Source: Rhizobium sp. Q54 (GTDB lineage: Bacteria; Pseudomonadota; Alphaproteobacteria; Rhizobiales; Beijerinckiaceae). Taken from it: a DNA stretch of 8,943 nt. The stretch spans positions 1-8,943 of the forward strand of contig CAMDOY010000134.1 in the NCBI GenBank assembly GCA_945903655.1, read 5' to 3'. Positions within the stretch are counted from its first letter, which is position 1; each line of letters opens with the position of its first letter. A program made the position numbers and the translations under genes. Under the pieces are notes generated by a model that saw only the letters and a program-made list of their open reading frames with translations, was not told the origin of the DNA and made no database searches. Of the stretch, positions 1-6,535 are shown piece after piece.

Positions 1-555
1 GTCGCGCCAATGGTTCACGCCATAAAGGCTCAGGGCGAAGGAGGCGCCCAGTAGCGCCCAGACCAGCCCGCGCCGGCCGAGCGCCCAGCGATGGCAGGCC
101 AGCAGCAGCAGGGGAAAGAACAGATAGAACTGCTCCTCCACCGCCAGCGACCAGGTATGCAGCAGGGGCTTCAGGTCCGACTGGGTGTCGAAATAGCCGC
201 TTTGCCGCCAGAAGCTGATATTGGCGAAAAAGCCCGTGGAGGCGACCACGCTCTCCCCATAGGCTTGCAAGTCCAGCGGAAACAGCAGAACCCACGCGGC
301 CAGCGAACTCGCCAGCAACATGACGACCAGAGCGGGGAAAATGCGCCGGATGCGCCGCTCGTAGAAGCGCCACAGATCAAACCGCCCCTCGTCCACCTCC
401 CCCGCGATGATCGAAGTGATCAGATAGCCGGAAATCACGAAGAAAATATCGACCCCGACAAAGCCCCCCGAAAAACTGGAGAACCCCGCGTGAAACAGCA
501 CGATCGGGGCGATGGCCAGGGATCGCAGTCCATCAATGTCGGCTCTGTATTTCAC
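1..555 (-). CDS. Acyltransferase 3 (OafA/YrhL-like) membrane protein, N-terminal part
   Basis: Integral membrane acyltransferase of the acyltransferase-3 family, whose members O-acylate polysaccharides, lipopolysaccharide or other surface glycans. My translation of the minus strand gives 185 residues and the gene continues past the left edge. Visible family hallmarks in order: YRADIDGLRSLAI at residues 3-15, with a following His in a hydrophobic helix; FVGVDIFFVISGYLIT near residues 32-47; FYERRIRRIFPAL near 63-75; and the strongly conserved HTWSLAVEEQFYLFFPLLL near 137-155. Several hydrophobic segments fit the first transmembrane helices. The start is GTG at 553-555: the only codons between it and an in-frame TGA at 574-576 are CAA CCA CCG GGT CCT CTA, so no earlier start exists. 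The Shine-Dalgarno is weak. It lies 103 bp downstream of the binding-protein gene on the same strand, but its job looks unrelated to the catabolic genes. The acyl donor and acceptor are unknown. Confidence 0.93.
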   Translation of the reverse strand, partial: MKYRADIDGLRSLAIAPIVLFHAGFSSFSGGFVGVDIFFVISGYLITSIIAGEVDEGRFDLWRFYERRIRRIFPALVVMLLASSLAAWVLLFPLDLQAYGESVVASTGFFANISFWRQSGYFDTQSDLKPLLHTWSLAVEEQFYLFFPLLLLACHRWALGRRGLVWALLGASFALSLYGVNHWRD

Positions 556-573
556 TAGAGGACCCGGTGGTTG

Positions 574-606
574 TCAGGCGGCGCCATGGTGGCGACCGCC
601 GCCTGA
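574..606. other. Strong hairpin between the TctC-like gene and the acyltransferase gene
   Basis: The 103-bp gap 556-658 holds no gene. Within it is a perfect 10-bp inverted repeat, TCAGGCGGCG at 574-583 and CGCCGCCTGA at 597-606, around a 13-nt loop. It lies about 50 bp after the stop of the upstream binding-protein gene and 18 bp before the GTG of the acyltransferase on the minus strand. Neither side has a T-run, so it is not a classical intrinsic terminator. It could be a Rho-associated 3' end stabiliser or an element lowering translation of the acyltransferase. Confidence 0.4.
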
Positions 607-658
607 TAAGCAGGGATTTGGCGGGATGATCAAGCCGCCCCCTCGCAAATCACAGCCC

Positions 659-1702
659 CTATTCCGTATTCACGATCCGCCGCACCTTCTCAAGCAATTG
701 CGGCGAGTCCACCTGCGTGGCGGCGATGAGGGCTTGCAGCTTGTCGCCGGGCAGGGGATCCATGTCCGGCTCGATCATGGCGCCTTCCTTCTTGAATTCG
801 GGATCGCCGAGCATGGCGCTGAAGGCCGTGCGCAGAATCGCGACCCTTTCGCCCGGCGTCTCCGGCGGCGCCATCAGCGCAAGGCCCACGTCCGCCGCGC
901 TCATGAAGAGGGCGAGCAGCTCGCGGTCTTCCTTCGTGCGGCCAAGATCAAGCGCGTTGGGCACATGGGTCAGTTGCGAGTGGCTTTGCGGCGCATATTG
1001 CAGCAGCACATTCACCGATTTGTCCTCGAGCCATTGGGGCCGCATGTTCTTGAGGGAGTTCCACGAGGTCGTGGCGCCATCGACCTCGCCCCGCTCCACC
1101 GCCAGAAGCGACGCGGCCGCGTCAACGTAACCATTGATGGGCTTGAACCGCAGGCCTGCGGTTTCACCCATCACGCGCGTGAAGATGGCGAGGGCTGAGC
1201 CTGCTCCGGTGACAGCGATGGTGCTTTCGCGGTTGCGGGCCTCCTCGATATTGGTCGCGCGGCCCGGACCCCGGGTATAGGTGACGTTGACCGTCGAGAC
1301 GATGCGGCCGATCCACTGATATTTGCTGGTCTGGTATCGGGCGCCCTTCGTCATTTCGATGACGCCGATGGAGGGGCTGACGATGCCCATCGCCGTGCCA
1401 TCTTTCGGGGCGACATTGTAGATGAAATTCGAGGCGGTGATGCCGCCCGCCCCCGGCATGGGCTGGACAACCACATTGGGCTGGCCCGCGATATGGCGGC
1501 TGATGTGCCGGGCCACCAGACGTCCAAACACATCGTAGACGCCGCCGGCGCCCGAGCCCACATAGATACTGATCGTCTTGCCCGCGAAGGGATCAGCCGC
1601 CATGGCCGGTGCTGCGCTGAGGCACAGCGCGAGCAGCGCCATCAATGGGCGCCCTGAGCCTCCTGGCGTTCTTTCTTGCGTGGCGCGCTTGGCGACGTGC
1701 AT
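659..1702 (-). CDS. TctC/Bug-family tripartite tricarboxylate transporter substrate-binding protein
   Basis: Periplasmic solute receptor of the TctC/Bug family, which captures carboxylated or related small molecules for TctA/TctB permeases or for sensing. It has 347 residues, a normal length for the family. A Sec signal peptide covers residues 1-35: a basic N-region, a hydrophobic core (LMALLALCLSAAPA), and cleavage after AMA before ADPF. No proper lipobox is present although Cys27 lies in the core. The mature part begins FAGKTISIYVGSGAGGVYD and carries the family signature region VVVQPMPGAGG followed by NFIYNVAPKDGT. The ATG at 1700-1702 is preceded by GGGAGGA at 4-nt spacing, and starting at Met21 would remove the basic N-region, so this start is well supported. 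It is divergent from, and homologous to, the plus-strand binding protein at 1858, and roughly a third or more of residues match by eye. No TctA or TctB gene is in the window. The ligand is unknown. Confidence 0.93.
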   Translation of the reverse strand: MHVAKRATQERTPGGSGRPLMALLALCLSAAPAMAADPFAGKTISIYVGSGAGGVYDVFGRLVARHISRHIAGQPNVVVQPMPGAGGITASNFIYNVAPKDGTAMGIVSPSIGVIEMTKGARYQTSKYQWIGRIVSTVNVTYTRGPGRATNIEEARNRESTIAVTGAGSALAIFTRVMGETAGLRFKPINGYVDAAASLLAVERGEVDGATTSWNSLKNMRPQWLEDKSVNVLLQYAPQSHSQLTHVPNALDLGRTKEDRELLALFMSAADVGLALMAPPETPGERVAILRTAFSAMLGDPEFKKEGAMIEPDMDPLPGDKLQALIAATQVDSPQLLEKVRRIVNTE

Positions 1703-1857
1703 CCGATCCTCCCGGTTCTCGCGTCGATTGGCGGACGCTTGACGCGAACTAATCAGACGCGGCGCGTGAAGGCAATGCAGACGAACGCCTCTTTCAACAT
1801 GCAGCGAATGTGGTAAGCCCTTGCTCGAATGCTGGAACGAATGACCGGGAGGACCAG
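1703..1857. promoter_or_regulatory. Divergent intergenic region between two TctC-like genes
   Basis: These 155 bp must carry the promoters for both divergent genes. The two ribosome binding sites are mirror images: ACCGGGAGGA read on the minus strand at 1716-1707 and on the plus strand at 1844-1853, each 4 nt from its ATG. Possible operator elements are GCGTC-N8-GACGC (1721-1738), an imperfect dyad GATTGG/CTAATC (1726-1731 and 1749-1754), and a direct repeat GACGCG (1741-1746 and 1756-1761). A TTGACG at 1739-1744 resembles a -35 box, but the expected -10 position reads GCGCGT, so I do not call a promoter there. No regulator gene lies in the window. Confidence 0.45.
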
Positions 1858-2886
1858 ATGCGAATCGTGAAAGCCGGCCTGAAGATCGCTGCGGGACTCT
1901 TCGCCCTGTGCGGCGCCCAGGTGGCCATGGCCCAGACCCCCGCCGATTTCTACAGGGGCAAGACGCTCACCATCATCACCAGCACGGGCGCCGGCGGGCC
2001 CTATGACATGGTGGCGCGCATCCTTGGAAAATACATGACGAAGCATCTGCCCGGCCAGCCTACCGCCGTCGTGCAGAACATGCCGGGCGGCGGGCATGTG
2101 TTGGCGACGAATTTTCTCTACAATCAGGCCGCCAAGGATGGCACGGTCATCGCCATCGTTTCCAATTCCATCCCCCTGCATCAGCTCATCGATGGCAAGG
2201 GCGTGCGCTATGACGCGCGCAAGTTCAACTGGATCGGCTCCACCGGCATCGCCAATCTCGTCACCGTCGCATGGCATACCTCTGGCGTGACCACCATCGA
2301 CGATGTCAGGCGCAAGGAGCTTGTGACGGGCGCGACCGGAACGGGCTCGGGCACCTATCTCTATCCCACCGTCATGAACATGGTGCTGGGTACGAAGTTC
2401 AAGCTGGTCATGGGCTACAAGAGCACGGCTGAACTCGATATGGCCCTGGAGCGCGGCGAGGTGAACGCGCGCAGCGGCGGCAGCATCGTGGGCATGATGC
2501 AGGAGCGGCCCGACTGGTTCGCCAGCAAGAAGGTGGCCGTGCTCACGCAGGTGGGCGAAAAACGCGAGGCCTCCTTGCCGGATGTTCCCCTCATGGAGGA
2601 GCTCGGCCGCAATGATGAGGAGCGCGCACTGCTCAAGCTCGTGTCCTCTCCGGTGGCGCTGGGTCGGCCCTTCATGACCGCGCCCGGCGTGCCTGCGGAT
2701 CGTGTGGAAATGTTGCGCAAGGCCTTCAGCGATTCCATGAGCGATCCCGAGTTTCTGGAGGAGGCGGCCAAGGTGCAGCTCGATCTCAATCCGCTGTCAG
2801 GCGCGCGCGTCAGCGAGATCGTGAACGAGAGCCTTGCGACGCCGCCTGAACTGGTGGAAAAAGTGCGCGCCACGCTGGCGCAGTGA
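1858..2886 (+). CDS. TctC/Bug-family tripartite tricarboxylate transporter substrate-binding protein
   Basis: Exported solute receptor of the TctC/Bug family, 342 residues. The frame is open from an ATG at 1810, but ATG 1858 is chosen because GGGAGGA (1847-1853) sits 4 nt before it and because it gives a clean signal peptide: MRIVKAGLKIAAGLFALCGA, cleavage after AMA (residue 25) before QTPADF. The mature protein begins FYRGKTLTIITSTGAGGPYD, followed by VVQNMPGGGHVLATNFLYN and AAKDGTVIAI, the same order of motifs as in the divergent gene at 659-1702. The C-terminal part has the usual family stretch PADRVEMLRKAFSDSMSDPEF. It is followed 31 bp later by the UbiD-family gene on the same strand, so the likely role is uptake or sensing of the aromatic or unsaturated acid that the decarboxylase uses; this is inference from position. 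Membrane partners are absent from the window. Confidence 0.93.
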   Translation: MRIVKAGLKIAAGLFALCGAQVAMAQTPADFYRGKTLTIITSTGAGGPYDMVARILGKYMTKHLPGQPTAVVQNMPGGGHVLATNFLYNQAAKDGTVIAIVSNSIPLHQLIDGKGVRYDARKFNWIGSTGIANLVTVAWHTSGVTTIDDVRRKELVTGATGTGSGTYLYPTVMNMVLGTKFKLVMGYKSTAELDMALERGEVNARSGGSIVGMMQERPDWFASKKVAVLTQVGEKREASLPDVPLMEELGRNDEERALLKLVSSPVALGRPFMTAPGVPADRVEMLRKAFSDSMSDPEFLEEAAKVQLDLNPLSGARVSEIVNESLATPPELVEKVRATLAQ

Positions 2887-2892
2887 TTTTTT
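2867..2892 (+). terminator. Possible leaky terminator between TctC-like gene and UbiD gene
   Basis: A 6-bp GC-rich stem with a 3-nt loop (GCGCCA-CGC-TGGCGC, 2867-2881) lies in the last codons of the binding-protein gene and is followed, after AGTGA, by six T (2887-2892). The stop codon sits between stem and T-run. The stem is short and ribosomes reaching the stop would block its folding, so it is more likely a weak terminator or attenuator than a full stop. It may keep the decarboxylase at a lower level than the binding protein. Confidence 0.4.
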
Positions 2893-2917
2893 ATTGAAAC
2901 GGGCGGAGACAAGACAA

Positions 2918-4528
2918 ATGAGCGGGACCGGCAAGCTGGGCGAGGAATTCGACTTCGAAAAATATCGGTTGCGCAGCTTCGTTGATCAATTGATCGCCCG
3001 CGATGACGTGGAGATTCACGACGAGCCCGTGGCTCTCACGGCGGTGGCCTCGATCATCGAGAAAACCCCCAAGGCCGTGCTCTTCCGGCAGGCGGGCCCC
3101 GAGCGTGTGGAGCTCGCCGCCAAGGTCGCCGCCAGTCGCGAGCGCCTGATGGTCGCCCTCGACGCCACGCCATCGACAGTTCACGAAAAGCTGCTCACGC
3201 GCATCGCGACCCCGAAAACCTCAGTCGAGATTCCCTCCAATGAGGCGCCCGTCCATGCGGTGCAGATCACCGGCAAGGACATTGATCTCAGCAAGCTGCC
3301 CTTCTATCCCCAGCATGGGCTCGATGGCAGCTGCTACATCAGTTCGGGCGTCGATTATGTAATCGATCCCGTGTCCGGCCGCACCAATGTGGGCAGCCGT
3401 CGCCTCGCCCTGCGCAACCGCACCCAGGCGGGCACCAATGTCACCGCGCCCTCCGATCTCAAGCGCATCTATGAGGGCTGCGTGAAGCGCGGTGAGCGCC
3501 TGCCCATGAGCTTCACGCTGGGCTGCCACCCCCTCGATTTCCTCGCCGCCACCACCCGCCAGCAGGGCGATGAGCATCACATGGTCTCGGCCCTGCGCGG
3601 GGAGTCCGCGCCCTTCGTGAAGAGCCTCACCAACAATATCCTCGTGCCCGCAGATGCGGAGATCGTCATCGAGGGCTATCTCGACGAGCGCGGCTATTGC
3701 GAGCCCGAAGGGCCCTATGGCGAATATATGGGTTACTACGGCTCCATCCATATGGACCCTGTCTTCACTTGCACCGCGATCACCATGCGCAGCGACGTCA
3801 TGCACATGACCCTGCAACATGGCTCCGCCTTCGTGCTGGACCAGACGGACGCGGCCTGCATGACGGAGCTGCGTGTGGAAGCCACAGCCATGCGCATTCT
3901 CAAGACCGTCTGTCAGGAGCCCATCGCGGTCAGTTCGCGCTCCTTGTCGGGCGGCGCGGGCACCCTGCGCATCTCCATGAAGCAGCATCGCCATGGGGAG
4001 GCGCGCAACGCCATTCTCGCCATCTTCGCCGCTATGCTGCAGGTTAAACACGTCTATGTCTTCGACGAGGATATTGATCCCGCCGACGACCGGCAGGTGG
4101 AATGGGCCTTCGGCACGCGCTTCCAGGCGGACGAAGACATCGTCATGGTCACGGGCATGATGGGCAAGGCCATGGACCCCTCTCTTAATGGTCGCCGCAC
4201 CGGCTCCAAGGCGGGCTTTGATTGCACCATGCCCTTCGGGCGCAAACAGACGGTGGTGCTGACCCGCTGCGCGGCGAAGGAGTTTTCGGGCGCGGCGCGG
4301 TTCCAGACGGTTGAGCAGGCGCTGGAGTCCGGCCCGCATTTCTATTCGGCGCTGGTGGAGGGCATTGGCAGTTCGGATGGTCGCGAGGTGGCGCTGGCGC
4401 TGGACGAGCTGCGCGCCCATGGCCGCCTGGGGCGCGACGCCGATGGTCGCTACCATCTGGCGGAGGGAACGCCCGGCCTCACGGCCATTGTGGGCGAGCT
4501 TTATCACGATCCCAACAAGGGGATCTGA
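2918..4528 (+). CDS. UbiD-family prenylated-FMN-dependent decarboxylase
   Basis: Cytosolic UbiD-family (de)carboxylase of 536 residues, expected to use prenylated FMN made by a UbiX partner, which is not in this window. Family members reversibly decarboxylate aromatic, heteroaromatic or alpha,beta-unsaturated acids. Landmarks: RTNVGSRRL at residues 155-163, where Asn157 and Arg162 match the Asn and catalytic Arg of Fdc1-type enzymes in spacing; LRGESAPFVKS at 226-236; PADAEIVIEGYL near 245-255; the signature PEGPYGEYMGYYG with Glu264 and Glu269 in the positions of the catalytic glutamates; and DEDIDP at 383-388 in the C-terminal domain. The frame is open upstream into the previous gene, but ATG 2918 is preferred because GGCGGAG lies just before it and the N-terminus then matches the family (YRLRSFVDQL). 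The segment after Arg162 (AGTNVTAPSDL) and Pro232 look divergent at sites linked to cofactor metal binding; see findings. The substrate is unknown; linkage to an acid-binding receptor suggests an imported carboxylic acid. Confidence 0.94.
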   Translation: MSGTGKLGEEFDFEKYRLRSFVDQLIARDDVEIHDEPVALTAVASIIEKTPKAVLFRQAGPERVELAAKVAASRERLMVALDATPSTVHEKLLTRIATPKTSVEIPSNEAPVHAVQITGKDIDLSKLPFYPQHGLDGSCYISSGVDYVIDPVSGRTNVGSRRLALRNRTQAGTNVTAPSDLKRIYEGCVKRGERLPMSFTLGCHPLDFLAATTRQQGDEHHMVSALRGESAPFVKSLTNNILVPADAEIVIEGYLDERGYCEPEGPYGEYMGYYGSIHMDPVFTCTAITMRSDVMHMTLQHGSAFVLDQTDAACMTELRVEATAMRILKTVCQEPIAVSSRSLSGGAGTLRISMKQHRHGEARNAILAIFAAMLQVKHVYVFDEDIDPADDRQVEWAFGTRFQADEDIVMVTGMMGKAMDPSLNGRRTGSKAGFDCTMPFGRKQTVVLTRCAAKEFSGAARFQTVEQALESGPHFYSALVEGIGSSDGREVALALDELRAHGRLGRDADGRYHLAEGTPGLTAIVGELYHDPNKGI

Positions 4529-4532
4529 CCCC

Positions 4533-4570
4533 AATAAAAACGCCCCGGCGCCGCAAGGCTCCGGGGCGTT
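4533..4570 (-). terminator. Intrinsic terminator of the minus-strand operon
   Basis: A perfect 10-bp stem, AACGCCCCGG (4539-4548) with CCGGGGCGTT (4561-4570), encloses a 12-nt loop. Read on the minus strand the stem is followed at once by a T-rich tail (GTTTTTATTGG), the classical layout, starting 12 nt after the stop codon of the gene at 4583. The plus-strand side has only TTGTTCTCT after the stem, so it may also act weakly on the convergent UbiD transcript, whose stop lies 10 nt before the stem. Confidence 0.9.
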
Positions 4571-4582
4571 GTTCTCTGCGGC

Positions 4583-5464
4583 TTACTCCGCCGCCACCAT
4601 GAAGATGGCGTCCTCGTAACGCTCGGAGCCCATGGCGTCCTTGTCGAAGATGTCGCGCTCGGAAATCCAGTGGCGCGTGTTCTCGAAAATCTGGCGGGAA
4701 TAGGGCTCGAAGACGATGCGCTCGCCCGGTCCCCAGCGGCGGGTGTCCATCACGTCATGGAAGCGCTGGGGGAACTCGTTGCGGTAATAGTGGGTGTAGA
4801 GCTCCGGCCGCAGATCGATGTCGTGCTGGGCGCGGCGCAGGGCGCGGAAATATTTCGCCACATCCTGCGGGTCGGGATCCCCCGTGATCGAGGTCGCCAT
4901 CATGAAGGTGCTGTCGATGACCTTGCGATAGCCCAGCTGCTCCAGGAAATAATAGGGCCCGCTGAAGGCCGCGCAGGCGGGCGTGCGCCCGTCGATCAAG
5001 GCCTCCATGCGCGCGAAGAGCAGCCCGTCGTTGAAGGACAGGTTGATGTCATCGACGGGCATATATTGTTCGAGGGCCTGAATGGTCGAATAGTGGCTGC
5101 CGGACTGGTAGCCCACCGAAATCGGCACGCCCTTCAGATCCTCCGGCGTCATGATCGGCGAATCCTTCGGCACGAAGACGCCGGCGGGCGAGACCGAGTA
5201 GCACTCGGGATAGAGCTTGCCGTGCCCATTGGCGGCGGCCACATTCACGGTCCAGTGGCAGGCGCCGCTGACGTTGCAGGAGCGGCCCTGCTCGATGTTC
5301 TGATAGGCGCCGACCTTATTGCCGATGTGGTGACCCTGGGAGGCCTTGGAGTCCATGGTCTCGCGAAACTCGTAGTCGAGCTTCTCGTCGTTGAAATAGC
5401 CCTTCTCCTGCGCCACCCATTCATGCAGCCTGAAATGCGGCGCCACGACAAATTTGCCTGTCAT
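4583..5464 (-). CDS. NMT1/THI5-like (PBP2-fold) protein without signal peptide
   Basis: A 293-residue protein of the NMT1/SsuA-like periplasmic-binding-protein fold, usually annotated as an ABC transporter substrate-binding protein. The clearest landmark is WVAQEKGYF at residues 16-24, the start of the family's first helix; later landmarks are PEDLKGVPISVGYQSGSHYS and the Phe/Tyr-rich C-terminus. The start ATG 5462-5464 is set by AAGGGAGA (5471-5478), 7 nt upstream. The frame stays open upstream, but the residues just before the Met (RKPKTQGRAN) are polar and no hydrophobic core or alternative start gives a leader, so the protein is predicted to stay in the cytosol. It is the last gene of the operon, 38 bp after an exported homologue and 12 nt before the terminator. 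Related folds include true enzymes (yeast Thi5/NMT1 pyrimidine synthase), but the Thi5 CCCFC motif is absent. It could be an enzyme, a sensor or a scavenger; I do not assign a reaction. Confidence 0.88.
   Translation of the reverse strand: MTGKFVVAPHFRLHEWVAQEKGYFNDEKLDYEFRETMDSKASQGHHIGNKVGAYQNIEQGRSCNVSGACHWTVNVAAANGHGKLYPECYSVSPAGVFVPKDSPIMTPEDLKGVPISVGYQSGSHYSTIQALEQYMPVDDINLSFNDGLLFARMEALIDGRTPACAAFSGPYYFLEQLGYRKVIDSTFMMATSITGDPDPQDVAKYFRALRRAQHDIDLRPELYTHYYRNEFPQRFHDVMDTRRWGPGERIVFEPYSRQIFENTRHWISERDIFDKDAMGSERYEDAIFMVAAE
5391..5419 (-). repeat. 29-nt repeat, copy 1 (in leaderless NMT1-like gene)
   Basis: These 29 bases are identical to 6344-6372 and lie in the same reading phase in both genes, encoding WVAQEKGYF plus the first two bases of the next codon. 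Flanking bases differ on both sides. Confidence 0.9.
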
Positions 5465-5502
5465 GTTTGCTCTCCCTTGTGTTTTTGGTTTTCGGATCAG
5501 CC

Positions 5503-6498
5503 TTATTTCAGCGCCTCCTTCAGGAAGCTCTCGTCGATGTAGGCGGAGGCGTCCTTCAGCTCCTTGCGGGGCGTGCCATAGGCGCCGCGCAGGCGCAGCA
5601 CGGTCTTCATGCCCTCGGGGTCGATGCGCAGATCGCGGAACATGCCGAGCTTGGGATCCAGCAATTTGGCGTAGGCGAGCTCCGCCTGGGGCCGCTCCAT
5701 GCCGCGCATGTTCTTCGTCAGCAGGCCGATGGCCTCCTCCCGGTTGGCGGGGGCGGTCAGCCAATCCATCGACTCCTTGAAGGCGCGGATGAAGGCGATG
5801 ATTTCGGTGCGCTTGGCCACCGCAGCGCCCCGCCGGGTGGCGCCCGAAATGCCCTGATAGGCGCCCAGCGCCTGGGAGGCGTCCTGCAGGCGCACGAAGC
5901 CCTCGGCCTCGGCGGCGATGTCGAGCGGCGCGTTGAGCAGGGTCGCATCCTGCTTGCCCTCCAGCAGGGCCTGCAGGCGCTGCGCGCCGCCGCCCACCCG
6001 GTCCCATTTGGCGTCGGTGACGGCCATGCCCTGCTTGTTCAGGGCGTCGAAAAGCACGAAGGCGAAGCCGGAGGTCATGGCGTCCACCGCGATGGTCTTG
6101 CCCTTGAGGTCGGCGAGGCTCTTGATCGTGGGCGCGGCCATGATCTGCAACATGCCGGGATCGACGCCAAAGAGCACCACGAAGTCGGGCGTGCCGCCAA
6201 GATCGGTTTCGCCCTGGCCCTCGTTATAGGCGATCATGTTGTCAGCGGCGGTGAGGGCGAGGTCGAAATTCCCGGCGTAAAGATCCTTCGCCATGGTGAT
6301 GGAGCCGGGCGTGATGGTCAGGGTCGGCTCGACACCGTGTTTCTTGAAATAGCCCTTCTCCTGCGCCACCCAGAAGGCCCAGTTGGACGAGCCCGCGAAG
6401 GCCACCACCTTGAAAGGTTCGGCGCGGGCGCCGGTCAGGGGCGCCGAAAGGGCGATGCCCGCCAGAAGGGCCGCTTGCAGAATGGTCGATTTGATCAT
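5503..6498 (-). CDS. NMT1/SsuA-like ABC transporter substrate-binding protein
   Basis: Exported binding protein of the NMT1/SsuA/TauA-like family, 331 residues, typical length. A Sec signal peptide covers residues 1-26 (MIKSTILQAALLAGIALSAP, cleavage after ARA before EPFKV). The mature part starts with FKVVAFAGSSNWAFWVAQEKGYF (the last nine residues at 43-51), then a SITMAKDLYAGNFDLALTAADN segment typical of ligand-site loops, and SLADLKGKTIAVDAMTSG in the hinge region. The start ATG 6496-6498 has GGGAGGA four bases upstream. It precedes the leaderless homologue by 38 bp and follows the cupin gene by 122 bp, so it may have its own promoter as well as operon read-through. Family members import sulfonates, nitriles, pyrimidine precursors, aromatic acids and others; no permease or ATPase gene is in the window and the ligand is not predictable. 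Confidence 0.93.
   Translation of the reverse strand: MIKSTILQAALLAGIALSAPLTGARAEPFKVVAFAGSSNWAFWVAQEKGYFKKHGVEPTLTITPGSITMAKDLYAGNFDLALTAADNMIAYNEGQGETDLGGTPDFVVLFGVDPGMLQIMAAPTIKSLADLKGKTIAVDAMTSGFAFVLFDALNKQGMAVTDAKWDRVGGGAQRLQALLEGKQDATLLNAPLDIAAEAEGFVRLQDASQALGAYQGISGATRRGAAVAKRTEIIAFIRAFKESMDWLTAPANREEAIGLLTKNMRGMERPQAELAYAKLLDPKLGMFRDLRIDPEGMKTVLRLRGAYGTPRKELKDASAYIDESFLKEALK
6344..6372 (-). repeat. 29-nt repeat, copy 2 (in exported NMT1-like gene)
   Basis: Identical to 5391-5419 over 29 bases, 953 bp apart, same orientation and reading phase. It encodes WVAQEKGYF at residues 43-51 of the exported protein. Confidence 0.9.
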
Positions 6499-6535
6499 GG
6501 CTTCCTCCCATCAGGCCCGCCGCCCTGACGGATGA

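Noticed and set aside
1739..1767. TTGACG as a -35 promoter element for the plus-strand TctC-like gene
   Set aside because: At 17-bp spacing the -10 position is GCGCGT, unlike any -10 box, so the match is likely chance.
1810..1857. Earlier ATG for the plus-strand TctC-like gene
   Set aside because: It would put 16 polar residues before the signal peptide, and the strong GGGAGGA is placed for ATG 1858.
2834..2917. Earlier start for the UbiD gene inside the TctC-like gene
   Set aside because: The added residues are Arg and Trp rich and non-conserved, being an out-of-frame reading of the binding-protein 3' end; ATG 2918 has a fitting ribosome binding site.
3221..4534. 437-codon open frame on the minus strand opposite the UbiD gene
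   Set aside because: It is antisense to a clear UbiD coding sequence, the product is rich in Arg, Ala, Gly and His with no family features, and long antisense frames are expected at this GC content.
5465..6007. N-terminal extension of the leaderless NMT1-like gene into the preceding gene
   Set aside because: The extension is an out-of-frame reading of the exported binding-protein gene, rich in Arg, Gly and Ala. The ATG at 5464 has a good ribosome binding site and starts at the conserved fold.
5467..6528. 353-codon open frame on the plus strand opposite the exported NMT1-like gene
   Set aside because: Shadow of a well-supported gene with signal peptide and ribosome binding site on the other strand; its product shows no recognisable domain.
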